Assembly: GCA_947628325.1 (NCBI GenBank)
Contig: CANQZL010000002.1
Location: 1-39,216, forward strand
From: an uncultured Bacilli bacterium
GTDB taxonomy: Bacteria; Bacillota_I; Bacilli_A; RF39; UBA660
Length of the DNA: 39,216 nucleotides
Direction: 5' to 3'
Part shown: positions 9,156 through 16,265 of the stretch, piece after piece
Numbering within the stretch: the first letter of the stretch is position 1
How the letters are laid out: every line of letters starts with the position of its first letter
Position numbers and translations under genes: made by a program
Notes under the pieces: model-generated
The model's database searches: none
Told to the model about the DNA's origin: nothing
The model's input: only the letters and a program-made list of their open reading frames with translations

Positions 9156-9751
9156 TGCTTTTTGGCTTTAATAATATAAAAACCTTTGCTTTTTTTTACT
9201 ACTTGACATTCGTAGTTTTCTTCCAAATGTTTCATAGTGCTTTTTGCTCCTTGATCTTTTCTTATAACCATCCAGAGCTCACCATCCTCTTTAAGATAGT
9301 CTCTTGCTCCATCTAAGATGCCGTAAACTACTGTTTTACCTGCTCTGATTGGGGGATTTGTTATAATTAAATCATATATACCAGTAATATTTTGATAAAT
9401 ATTACTTTCTAACACTTTAACAGAATTACTTACGCCGTTTTGCAACGCATTCTTTTCTGCTAAGTGTAGAGCTCTTTTATTAACATCACACAAAGTGACC
9501 TTTGCATTCAAAATTTTAGCTGCCGATATTCCAAGTAATCCATATCCACAGCCAACATCTAATATATCTAAATTTTCTTTATTAACATTTTCGAATAATG
9601 CCTCTAATAATAAATTACTACCAAAGTCTATTTTATTTTTGGAAAAAACACCATTATCACTAAAAAAGGTCAATTCATGTTCCTTATATTTATAGGTAAT
9701 AGTTCTTATTTCACTTTTTAAATTTGGGTTGTTAGTAAAATATTGTTCCAA
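9152..9751 (-). CDS. RsmC/YbxB-like class I SAM-dependent methyltransferase
   Basis: A 199-residue Rossmann methyltransferase of the RsmC/YbxB family (16S rRNA guanine-N2 type). The SAM-binding loop is LDVGCGYGLLG, and the catalytic NPPIRAGK loop (Asn-Pro-Pro) is typical of amino-group methylation of a base. The C-terminus KGFYIIKAKKH matches Bacillus YbxB, which also lies directly before rpoB. The frame is open to a TTG at 9820, but that TTG is the -35 box of the gene's own promoter, so translation cannot begin there. The TTG at 9751 has GGTGAT just ahead, falls about 30 bases after the predicted transcript start, and gives almost the length of YbxB. The rplJ-rplL pair that normally precedes it is absent here. 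Stop is TGA. Confidence 0.88.
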   Translation of the reverse strand: MEQYFTNNPNLKSEIRTITYKYKEHELTFFSDNGVFSKNKIDFGSNLLLEALFENVNKENLDILDVGCGYGLLGISAAKILNAKVTLCDVNKRALHLAEKNALQNGVSNSVKVLESNIYQNITGIYDLIITNPPIRAGKTVVYGILDGARDYLKEDGELWMVIRKDQGAKSTMKHLEENYECQVVKKSKGFYIIKAKKH

Positions 9752-9791
9752 AGAATCACCAGTTTCTTTCTGTAAGACAATAATATATTTA

Positions 9792-9820
9792 ATTATATAA
9801 TTATCGACTTCAAAAGTCAA
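9792..9820 (-). promoter_or_regulatory. Promoter of the rsmC/ybxB-like gene
   Basis: TTGACT (9815-9820) and a perfect TATAAT (9792-9797) spaced 17 bases. This places the transcript start near 9785 and rules out the apparent TTG start at 9820. Upstream (9869-9898) lie phased runs of seven A or T that may bend DNA. Confidence 0.82.
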
Positions 9821-9912
9821 TAAAATTATTGCTTATTGTACTTTGTTTTTACAAAAAAAGCAATATTATTTTTTTATTTTTTTAAAAAAATTTTTTTAAG
9901 AATATTTAGGCA

Positions 9913-9950
9913 TTAAAAAAAGACCTATTCAGGAATAGTGAATAAGTCTT
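9913..9950 (-). terminator. Terminator of the wall-hydrolase gene
   Basis: An 11-bp stem with one G-U pair (9920-9930 with 9940-9950), nine-base loop, then seven T on the minus strand. The stem contains the last codons and stop of the gene. Confidence 0.8.
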
Positions 9951-10851
9951 GTTCATTTATTTTATTTTGAAAATAAGTAACTTTATCTAGCCAAGATAAG
10001 GCTGGACCTGCTCCTTTATTACCATAAACATAAACAGCAGATAGTTCTAACATACCATTTTCAGCTGTTAAATCAATTTCAAAATTTTCAAGTAAGGCTT
10101 TGAAGTTAAGAACAAATGAGATAACACCTGATTCTAAAGTATCAAAAGCTAACCAACCACTAGTACTTCTTTGTCCACCAACATTGTTACTATTAATAAA
10201 TAAATTACTAGTAAGAATTCCTGTTTCGTGATAAGAAATAGCTAAAGCTAAACTTTTATCTACACCAAATAAGTCACATATCTTACCCATAAATTGTTCA
10301 TAAGTTAAACCACTATCAAGATAAACTGTTTTATTTATAATTTTTTTGTCAGCTCTAATAGTATCTAATACATGAATTTCTTCATAAGTTGTATCAAAAC
10401 GAGCTGGGTAACGATAGATATCTCTTATGAAATATACTACCCCAGCCTCAAAACTATTAAATGGACCAACATTTTCACGATTTTCAGGTTTAGCAATAGC
10501 AAAGGTTGTATTAAATGCTTCATCTTCATAATTTGAAGTTAAGGTATGGGCAATCTCTAAAACTTTATCAACATTTAAATTAAATTTTTGAGCATAGTAA
10601 ATTATAGTGTTATCCTTTTGACGTTTTTCTAAAGTTTCATCTAAATTTTTAAAGAATTCTCTATCAGATAATTTAACAACGTCAATTATTTCTTTTCTTG
10701 CTTCAGATTGGCTTTCATTAACTACTTCACTAGCATATACTCTATTCTTTTTAATAATTAAGCCAACTGTTAAAACAATTAGTAAAAGCAATACTGGAAT
10801 ACACATTATAACTTGTTTTCGAAGACGCAATTTATGTTTTTTTCTTCTCAT
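9925..10851 (-). CDS. Membrane-anchored lysozyme-like / glucosaminidase-type wall hydrolase
   Basis: A 308-residue protein with a basic N-terminus and one membrane helix at about residues 14-34, so the rest lies outside the membrane. The C-terminal half fits the lysozyme-like fold of N-acetylglucosaminidases (PF01832-like): SLALAISYHETG carries the probable catalytic Glu, followed by the usual N-N-x-G-G turn (NSNNVGG) and a closing region with VYGNKGAGPALSW. The middle part (about 60-190) is a helical region I do not recognise. It likely cleaves peptidoglycan glycan strands during growth or division. SD AAAGGAG lies seven bases before the ATG; own promoter and terminator make it a single-gene unit. 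The fold call is by motif only and the substrate is inferred. Confidence 0.72.
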   Translation of the reverse strand: MRRKKHKLRLRKQVIMCIPVLLLLIVLTVGLIIKKNRVYASEVVNESQSEARKEIIDVVKLSDREFFKNLDETLEKRQKDNTIIYYAQKFNLNVDKVLEIAHTLTSNYEDEAFNTTFAIAKPENRENVGPFNSFEAGVVYFIRDIYRYPARFDTTYEEIHVLDTIRADKKIINKTVYLDSGLTYEQFMGKICDLFGVDKSLALAISYHETGILTSNLFINSNNVGGQRSTSGWLAFDTLESGVISFVLNFKALLENFEIDLTAENGMLELSAVYVYGNKGAGPALSWLDKVTYFQNKINEQDLFTIPE

Positions 10852-10876
10852 ACAAATTCTCCTTTGTACGTTATTA

Positions 10877-10905
10877 ATTTTACTTTAATTTTATAAATTA
10901 GTCAA
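10877..10905 (-). promoter_or_regulatory. Promoter of the wall-hydrolase gene
   Basis: TTGACT (10900-10905) and TAAAAT (10877-10882), 17-base spacer, about 20 bases of leader before the SD. Confidence 0.78.
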
Positions 10906-10963
10906 ATTTCACTACAAAAAAATTTTTTTTAATTGTCTATTAACATTTTTCATTTACATTTAA

Positions 10964-12193
10964 TTATTTAAACTCTTTGGTAAAATTACCCTTTTCAAAA
11001 ATTTTTACTTCTTTGTTCTCTTTAGTTATGCCAGTTATTTTTAAATCTTCGGTTCCAATCATGAAGTCGACATGAACTAGACATTGGTTTAGATTATTTT
11101 GTAATAATTCTTTTTCTGTCATTTTAGTTCCATTTTTTATACATTCAGAAAATGATGCTCCAAGGGCAATATGACAAGAGGCGTTTTCATCAAATAATGT
11201 CTCATAAAATAAGATGCCTGATTTAGATATTTTAGAACTATAGTCAACTAAAGCAACTTCTCCTAAATAATTGGAATTTTTACATGATGAAAGTAAACTT
11301 TTTAAAATTTGTTCTCCCTTTTTAGCTTTACATTCAAGAGCTTTGCCATTTTTAAAACGAATCCAAAAACCATCGATTATATTATCTTGATAAGATAAAG
11401 GTTTACTTGCATAGACTATTCCATTAGCACTTTTATAATCTGGAGATGTAAATACTTCAAAAGATGGATAGTTTACTAAGATTTCTTTGCCATTTGTTAA
11501 AGTTTCTTTCCCAGAACACCAAACATGATTATCTGGTAGACCAATTTCAAAAGAAGTTCCGTTAGAACTTTCATATTTCAATTTTCTAAAGTCATAGGAA
11601 TTCAATTTATCACATCTTTTTGATAAAGAATTTATTCTTTCTTTAATTTTCTTAGTATAATCTGTACTTTTAATATCACAAATATCTAATATTTTATTCC
11701 ATAAATCTTTTACAGGATCTTGGCTATCAGGGAAAACTTTTTTGGCCCATGTTTCTGTAGGAACAGCAGCTATACACCAAGGTACTTGTAATTTTTCTCT
11801 TAAGTCATCAAATTCTTTACTAGTATTTAAGCTGTAAATACTCATTTCACTTAATTTTTCTGAGTCAATATCACTCATTAGTCCTGGCATTTCAGAAGCA
11901 AGCATAATAAAAGCAGCTCCTTTTTTAGCATATTCATTCCATACTTCTTTATTCCAAAAAGTCATTTTCTTTAAATCATCGACATCTAAGTATTTTAAAG
12001 CTAAATGCTTAAGAGATGGATCATATAAATCAAAATAAACATCTTTAACCCCTATTTTGTAAGCTTCTTCAGCTAAAATGTTAACAAAATCTCGTACTTC
12101 AACATTAGCACTAATAAATAAAGGTTGATTCTTTTCTACTTTTAAACAAGTATTTAATATAACATCTGCATATTTTACTAAAAGTTTTTCCAT
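10964..12193 (-). CDS. M29-family metalloaminopeptidase (AmpS/PepS type)
   Basis: A cytoplasmic aminopeptidase of family M29 (AmpS, PepS, thermophilic aminopeptidase), which removes N-terminal residues from peptides using two metal ions. The conserved metal-binding stretches are visible in order: NYPSFEVFTSPD, YETLFDENASCHIALGASF and HVDFMIG, with the Glu, His and Asp ligands in their usual places. The length, 409 residues, is normal. An earlier TTG at 12226 is in frame, but it overlaps the -10 box (TATACT at 12215-12220), so I choose the ATG at 12193 with AGAGG six bases ahead. Role: peptide turnover and amino acid supply. It stands alone, with no clear terminator below it, only A/T tracts. 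Confidence 0.92.
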   Translation of the reverse strand: MEKLLVKYADVILNTCLKVEKNQPLFISANVEVRDFVNILAEEAYKIGVKDVYFDLYDPSLKHLALKYLDVDDLKKMTFWNKEVWNEYAKKGAAFIMLASEMPGLMSDIDSEKLSEMSIYSLNTSKEFDDLREKLQVPWCIAAVPTETWAKKVFPDSQDPVKDLWNKILDICDIKSTDYTKKIKERINSLSKRCDKLNSYDFRKLKYESSNGTSFEIGLPDNHVWCSGKETLTNGKEILVNYPSFEVFTSPDYKSANGIVYASKPLSYQDNIIDGFWIRFKNGKALECKAKKGEQILKSLLSSCKNSNYLGEVALVDYSSKISKSGILFYETLFDENASCHIALGASFSECIKNGTKMTEKELLQNNLNQCLVHVDFMIGTEDLKITGITKENKEVKIFEKGNFTKEFK

Positions 12194-12214
12194 ATTTTTC
12201 CTCTTTTCCTTATT

Positions 12215-12223
12215 AGTATAACA
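12215..12223 (-). promoter_or_regulatory. Extended -10 promoter of the M29 aminopeptidase gene
   Basis: TGTTATACT on the minus strand, an extended -10 with no convincing -35. It decides the start codon, since the upstream TTG lies within it. Confidence 0.6.
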
Positions 12224-12246
12224 CAAAAGATATAAAATTATGTTTT

Positions 12247-12272
12247 AAAAACATCTGTTAAAAAACAGATGC
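12247..12272 (-). terminator. murJ terminator
   Basis: A perfect 8-bp stem CATCTGTT/AACAGATG (12252-12259 with 12264-12271), four-base loop, then five T on the minus strand. Confidence 0.8.
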
Positions 12273-12281
12273 TTTAAATAA

Positions 12282-13955
12282 TTAATCTTTTACCTTATAT
12301 TTACCAAAGGTTATCTTTTTTAAAATATTGTTATATAGATTTGCTCCTAATACTCTTTTTAAAGTTCCCTTCTTATTAAGAATTCCTAGGTATATAATTC
12401 CACCTACTAAAGTATTAATAGCTATATATATTATACATGATAGACGACTATCATAGTTAATAGGAATAATCTTTTTAAAGATAATAACACTTAATATCAT
12501 AAGTAAGGTTGGAATAATTAATTCAATAACTAAGCTGATTGATTTACGATAATGTAAATCATGTTCACTTCTTAATTTTAATAAAGTATATAAAGAAGCT
12601 GTACTATAACCAATAATACTGGCTATAGAGGCACCTAGATATGGTGGTAAGCCTAATTTATTTAATAAAAGAATCATTGGGACATCTAGTAAAGCATTTA
12701 GAACAAAACCTAAAATAGCTGAAGTATAAACCATTTTAAATTTATTTAATGATTGTAATGTAGAACTAGTTATCATATAGATATTGGCAAATAAAGTTAC
12801 AAATACTGTAACGGATAAAATTATTGGCCCAGCAATATTTTTAAGACCATAGAAAACACTCCATACTGGTTTTGCTAATAATGAAAGACCAACACTCATG
12901 GGTAGTGAGACCATTATAATAATTTGTAAAGCTTGATTAAGTTTACTATTTACTTCTTTAAAATTTTTTAAAGTAAAGGCACTAACTATTGTAGGTATTA
13001 AACTAACTGTCATGCCAATAGCAATAGATGAAACTATCATATTTATTTTAGGAGCCCAAGTAGTTATTGAACTTGTAACAAATTCAACAGTTGAAGCATC
13101 CATTCCTAAGTAATTCATTGTTCTTAAAATTAAAACCATATCAACAAAATTATATATACTAAAAATTGTATTAATAATTATAAAAGGTACAGCATATGTA
13201 ATAATTTTTTTAACAATCGTTTTATTAGTTACATTATCTTTTTCTTTATATTCTTTGATACCTAAAGTTTTTTTATTTTCTTTAATTTTTCTTAAAACAT
13301 ATATATAAGCTACTAAGGCACCAAAGAAAGCACCAGATACAGCAATACAGACGGCTATTGTTTCTTTTACTTTAAAGACATGTAAAGCTAAATAAACACC
13401 AACTAAAATAACGAGAATTCTTACTACTTGTTCTATTATTTGACTAATAGATGAGACATTAATTATTTTGTGTCCTTGTAAATATCCTTTACTAACACTT
13501 AAGAAAGGAACAACTAAAATAGCAAAAGAGACACATCTAATAGCTAGCATTACATCTTCTATTGTGTTTCCACCACTTAAATCTCCTAAAAGTAAAGTAG
13601 CTATTGGTCTAGCAAAAATAATTAGGATCATAAATATGACAATTGCTAAAAACATTAATATTGTTTTACCAAGGCGATAGGCTCTTTGTTTAGCTTCCAT
13701 CATTCCTAAAGTATCATATTCTCCAATTAGTTTACTAATAGCAATTGGTAAACCAGCAGTTGATATATCTAAAAAGATTACATAAATATTGTAAGCATAT
13801 GCGTATAAAGCACTTCCCTGAATAGTTAACATAGCATAAAAAGGAATAACATAAAGCATTCCAAGTATTTTAACAATAACAATTGCTAATGTTGCAATAA
13901 TTGTTCCTTCAACAAAAGAACTTTTTTTCATCTTAAACCACTCATTTTTCTTCAT
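12282..13955 (-). CDS. murJ: YtgP/SpoVB-type lipid II flippase (MurJ)
   Basis: A 557-residue polytopic membrane protein of the MOP superfamily, PST/SpoVB/YtgP branch, with about fourteen hydrophobic segments. In Bacillus the YtgP member is MurJ, which flips lipid II across the membrane for peptidoglycan synthesis. Family marks include the N-terminal segment ending GMLYVIPFYAML, then AYNIYVIFLDISTAGLPIAISKLIGEY (the YxxxxxxSTxGxPxAxSKL signature), and the internal SKGYLQGH turn. The first ATG is used, with GGTGAT just ahead; a second Met eight codons on is possible. It has its own promoter and terminator. The closest alternative is a SpoVB-like sporulation paralogue; the length and the absence of sporulation neighbours favour a housekeeping MurJ, though by homology alone the two are hard to part. 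Confidence 0.88.
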   Translation of the reverse strand: MKKNEWFKMKKSSFVEGTIIATLAIVIVKILGMLYVIPFYAMLTIQGSALYAYAYNIYVIFLDISTAGLPIAISKLIGEYDTLGMMEAKQRAYRLGKTILMFLAIVIFMILIIFARPIATLLLGDLSGGNTIEDVMLAIRCVSFAILVVPFLSVSKGYLQGHKIINVSSISQIIEQVVRILVILVGVYLALHVFKVKETIAVCIAVSGAFFGALVAYIYVLRKIKENKKTLGIKEYKEKDNVTNKTIVKKIITYAVPFIIINTIFSIYNFVDMVLILRTMNYLGMDASTVEFVTSSITTWAPKINMIVSSIAIGMTVSLIPTIVSAFTLKNFKEVNSKLNQALQIIIMVSLPMSVGLSLLAKPVWSVFYGLKNIAGPIILSVTVFVTLFANIYMITSSTLQSLNKFKMVYTSAILGFVLNALLDVPMILLLNKLGLPPYLGASIASIIGYSTASLYTLLKLRSEHDLHYRKSISLVIELIIPTLLMILSVIIFKKIIPINYDSRLSCIIYIAINTLVGGIIYLGILNKKGTLKRVLGANLYNNILKKITFGKYKVKD

Positions 13956-14020
13956 ATATCACCATTGCTAAATAAAATATTTGTCTAATTCATATTTAAG
14001 CAAGTTGATATTCGTTATAG

Positions 14021-14048
14021 ATTATATCATAAATATTAAGATAAACAA
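14021..14048 (-). promoter_or_regulatory. murJ promoter
   Basis: A perfect extended -10, TGATATAAT (hexamer 14021-14026), with a partial -35 TTGTTT (14043-14048) 16 bases upstream; leader about 60 bases. Confidence 0.65.
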
Positions 14049-14110
14049 AATTATCAATCATCTTAAATTAAAATATTTGACAAATATTTTATGCCCTTCT
14101 TACTAAAAAG

Positions 14111-14157
14111 AACATTATCATAAAAAAATAGCATTTTTAGTCGAATAATGTTAAAAT
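14111..14157 (+). promoter_or_regulatory. Inverted repeat and extended -10 upstream of the ATP-grasp gene
   Basis: AACATTAT (14111-14118) is mirrored by ATAATGTT (14145-14152); the right arm runs into an extended -10 TGTTAAAAT (14149-14157). A TTGACA also occurs at 14077-14082 without a good -10. The repeat is placed to act as an operator or a leader hairpin; this is inference. Confidence 0.4.
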
Positions 14158-14175
14158 TAGGTTTAGGGTGATTTT

Positions 14176-15165
14176 ATGGCATTCTATTCATATATTTTTA
14201 GTGCTAATTATAAAGGTTTTAAAGATAAATTAAAAAGTGTTGCTAAAAAGAATAATAAATTATACTTAAGTCTTTTATTTGATACATATTATAGTATAGT
14301 ACGTTATGGTATAGGATTAACTGACTATTTAAATTATGAATTTTATAAAAAGAAACATAAAGAACGTAAGGAATATGCAGGAATTAAAGTTCAAGATGAG
14401 TTTTATGAAACAGTTTCTCCTAGTGCTTATAAGAAAAGATATACTATAAAGCCAGATTTCTTAGCTGATTTTAAAAAATATACTAAAAGAGATTTTATAG
14501 TTCCTGAGAAATGTAGTTTAGAAGAATTTAAGAGTTTTTTAAAAAGACATAAGGTATTTATGAGTAAACCTTATGATGGACTTGGAGGAGCTCAAGTATT
14601 AAAAGTATCTAGTAAAGATATTGAAGATGTTAAGAAATACTATGATGATTGTAAAAATAATCGTATTTTTTTAGAAGAAGTAGTAAAACAAAATGAAGAG
14701 TTAAATAGATTGTGTCCAACATCTTGTAATACTATTAGAATTATGACTTTTAATAATCATGGTAAAGCTGAGATATTATGGGCTGGATTAAGAATTGGTA
14801 ATGGTATTAATAGTGTAGATAATTTTCATGCAGGAGGAATGGCAACAGAAATAGATTTGAAAACTGGTAAGCTTATTAGACCGGCTTTAAATAAAGATTT
14901 AAAAGAATTTACTCATCATCCAACGACTAAAGTTCAAATAGAAGGATTTAAAATACCTTATTTTGAGGAAGTTAAAAAGATGGTCAAAGAAGCCGCTTTG
15001 GAATCTGATAAAATATTAGTAGTTGGTTGGGATGTAGCAATAGCTACTGATGGTCCTCTTATAATTGAAGGGAATCGTCGACCAGGCTTTGACGTTGTTC
15101 AAGTTGCAAGTAGACGTGGAAGAATGGATATCATAAGAGATGTTTATGCAAAGTTAAATAAATAA
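14176..15165 (+). CDS. Sugar-transfer-associated ATP-grasp family protein
   Basis: A 329-residue ATP-grasp protein of the type annotated as sugar-transfer associated (PF14397-like), often found in polysaccharide gene clusters. ATP-binding features: FMSKPYDGLGGAQVLKV (Lys plus glycine-rich loop, about residues 131-147), IFLEEVV (hinge strand), TSCNTIRIMTF, the HAGG turn (about 222-225), and VGWDVAIATDGPLIIEGNRRPGFD near the C-terminus with the metal-binding Glu and Asn. Such enzymes join a carboxylate to an amine or similar acceptor at the cost of ATP. The substrate is not known and no polysaccharide cluster is visible here, only the flippase MurJ diverging from it. SD AGGGTGAT just before the ATG. 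It is the only complete plus-strand gene and has its own terminator. Confidence 0.78.
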   Translation: MAFYSYIFSANYKGFKDKLKSVAKKNNKLYLSLLFDTYYSIVRYGIGLTDYLNYEFYKKKHKERKEYAGIKVQDEFYETVSPSAYKKRYTIKPDFLADFKKYTKRDFIVPEKCSLEEFKSFLKRHKVFMSKPYDGLGGAQVLKVSSKDIEDVKKYYDDCKNNRIFLEEVVKQNEELNRLCPTSCNTIRIMTFNNHGKAEILWAGLRIGNGINSVDNFHAGGMATEIDLKTGKLIRPALNKDLKEFTHHPTTKVQIEGFKIPYFEEVKKMVKEAALESDKILVVGWDVAIATDGPLIIEGNRRPGFDVVQVASRRGRMDIIRDVYAKLNK

Positions 15166-15195
15166 AACTTCTAGTAAGAAACTAGAAGTTTTTAA
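15164..15195. terminator. Bidirectional terminator between the ATP-grasp and zinc-ribbon genes
   Basis: A perfect 12-bp stem (15164-15175 with 15181-15192) around AAGAA, T-rich on the plus strand and acceptable on the minus strand, lying between two convergent genes. Confidence 0.85.
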
Positions 15196-15199
15196 ATTC

Positions 15200-16204
15200 T
15201 TAATTATTTAGTTTAAAAATGTCACCTAATTTAACTTCGCCTTTGTAAGTATCTTTCTTAAATGATACTTCTGGGTTTTCATTTCCCCCACTAGCGACGG
15301 TTGTTTTTGGTTCATAAGAATCAATTATTGCACCAAGTTCACTATATATTTGATCAGCACTTTGAGCATTACCTGTATCAAATATTGTAAATTCAACAGT
15401 AACGTTTTCAGCTAATTTGGCAATTACTATAACTGCTTCATCAGCTACATATACTAAATATTTTTTCCCATTAGCAGTTACTTCATTATATTGAATATTA
15501 GATAAGCCAACACTTGTTGAAAGTTCTTCAGCAATAGATGCTTTATTTTCAGCATATTTATTATAATCAGTATTATGAATAATTACATAATATGGAATAT
15601 TTGTTTTATTAGAAGTAATTACAAATAATGTTAATTCTTCACTATATGTATAATTATCTAATTTTTTAAATCTGTATTGTCCATAATCATAATATTGATT
15701 TTCATCAGCTATGACATTTTTATCGTCATCTGTTTTTTCATCTTCATCATCTTTGTTATCTTTGTCTTCTTCATCAGCAGTTTTATCATCATCTTTATCT
15801 TTTTCTTCATCTTTGTTATCTTTTTTATCAGTTTCAGTAACTTTTGTGTCATTATCCCCATCATTATTAGCCTTAGGGCCAAATATTAAGAAACATCCAA
15901 CAACAATAATTAATCCAAGTAAAACGATAATAACTATCATTAATATGGTATTACTTTTTTTTGGTTGAACTGGTGGTTCTTGAGGTGTCATTGGTTGAGC
16001 TGGTTGCCCAACTGGTTGAGCTGGTTGGACAGCTGGTTGCCCAACTGGTTGAGCCACACTTGTATTATTATTTACAGGTGGTTGAGTTACTTGAGTGTTA
16101 ACATTATTTACTTGATTTACTTCTGGAGTAGCATTATTTTCTCCACATATTTGACAAAAAGTTGCTCCTTCTGGTAATATTGCTCCACATTTTCTACAAT
16201 TCAT
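15200..16204 (-). CDS. Zinc-ribbon, single-pass membrane protein with acidic linker and unknown outside domain
   Basis: A 334-residue modular protein. Residues 3-20 form a zinc ribbon (C3, C6, C17, C20). A Gln/Pro/Asn-rich linker follows with repeats of the type QPVGQPA, then one membrane helix at about 84-106, then some 50 residues made almost only of Asp, Glu, Lys and Asn, and a folded C-terminal domain (about 165-290) rich in beta strands. The zinc ribbon should be cytoplasmic and the C-terminal domain outside. The first ATG at 16210 is only two bases from the SD AGAGGAG; the ATG at 16204 is seven bases away and is chosen. It shares its plan and exact Cys spacing with the gene upstream at 16266-18359. 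Function unknown. Confidence 0.8.
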   Translation of the reverse strand: MNCRKCGAILPEGATFCQICGENNATPEVNQVNNVNTQVTQPPVNNNTSVAQPVGQPAVQPAQPVGQPAQPMTPQEPPVQPKKSNTILMIVIIVLLGLIIVVGCFLIFGPKANNDGDNDTKVTETDKKDNKDEEKDKDDDKTADEEDKDNKDDEDEKTDDDKNVIADENQYYDYGQYRFKKLDNYTYSEELTLFVITSNKTNIPYYVIIHNTDYNKYAENKASIAEELSTSVGLSNIQYNEVTANGKKYLVYVADEAVIVIAKLAENVTVEFTIFDTGNAQSADQIYSELGAIIDSYEPKTTVASGGNENPEVSFKKDTYKGEVKLGDIFKLNN

Positions 16205-16243
16205 ATTCATACTCCTCTTTATTTTCTTATTTTTTCTATTAAG

Positions 16244-16252
16244 ATTTTAACA
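16244..16252 (-). promoter_or_regulatory. Extended -10 promoter of the zinc-ribbon gene
   Basis: TGTTAAAAT on the minus strand, about 35 bases before the SD, with no clear -35. Six of nine bases also match the consensus; the same nonamer is seen before the CDF gene and the lipid operon. Confidence 0.45.
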
Positions 16253-16265
16253 CATTTATTTTAGA

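Noticed and set aside
9869..9898. A7/T7 tracts as an extra terminator
   Set aside because: No loop-forming GC stem; better seen as a bent AT tract upstream of a promoter, and the real terminator is at 9913-9950.
15677..15968. Plus-strand frames rich in Ile/Phe or Ser opposite the zinc-ribbon gene
   Set aside because: Mirror of the Asp/Lys/Glu-coding repeats; no family and no SD.
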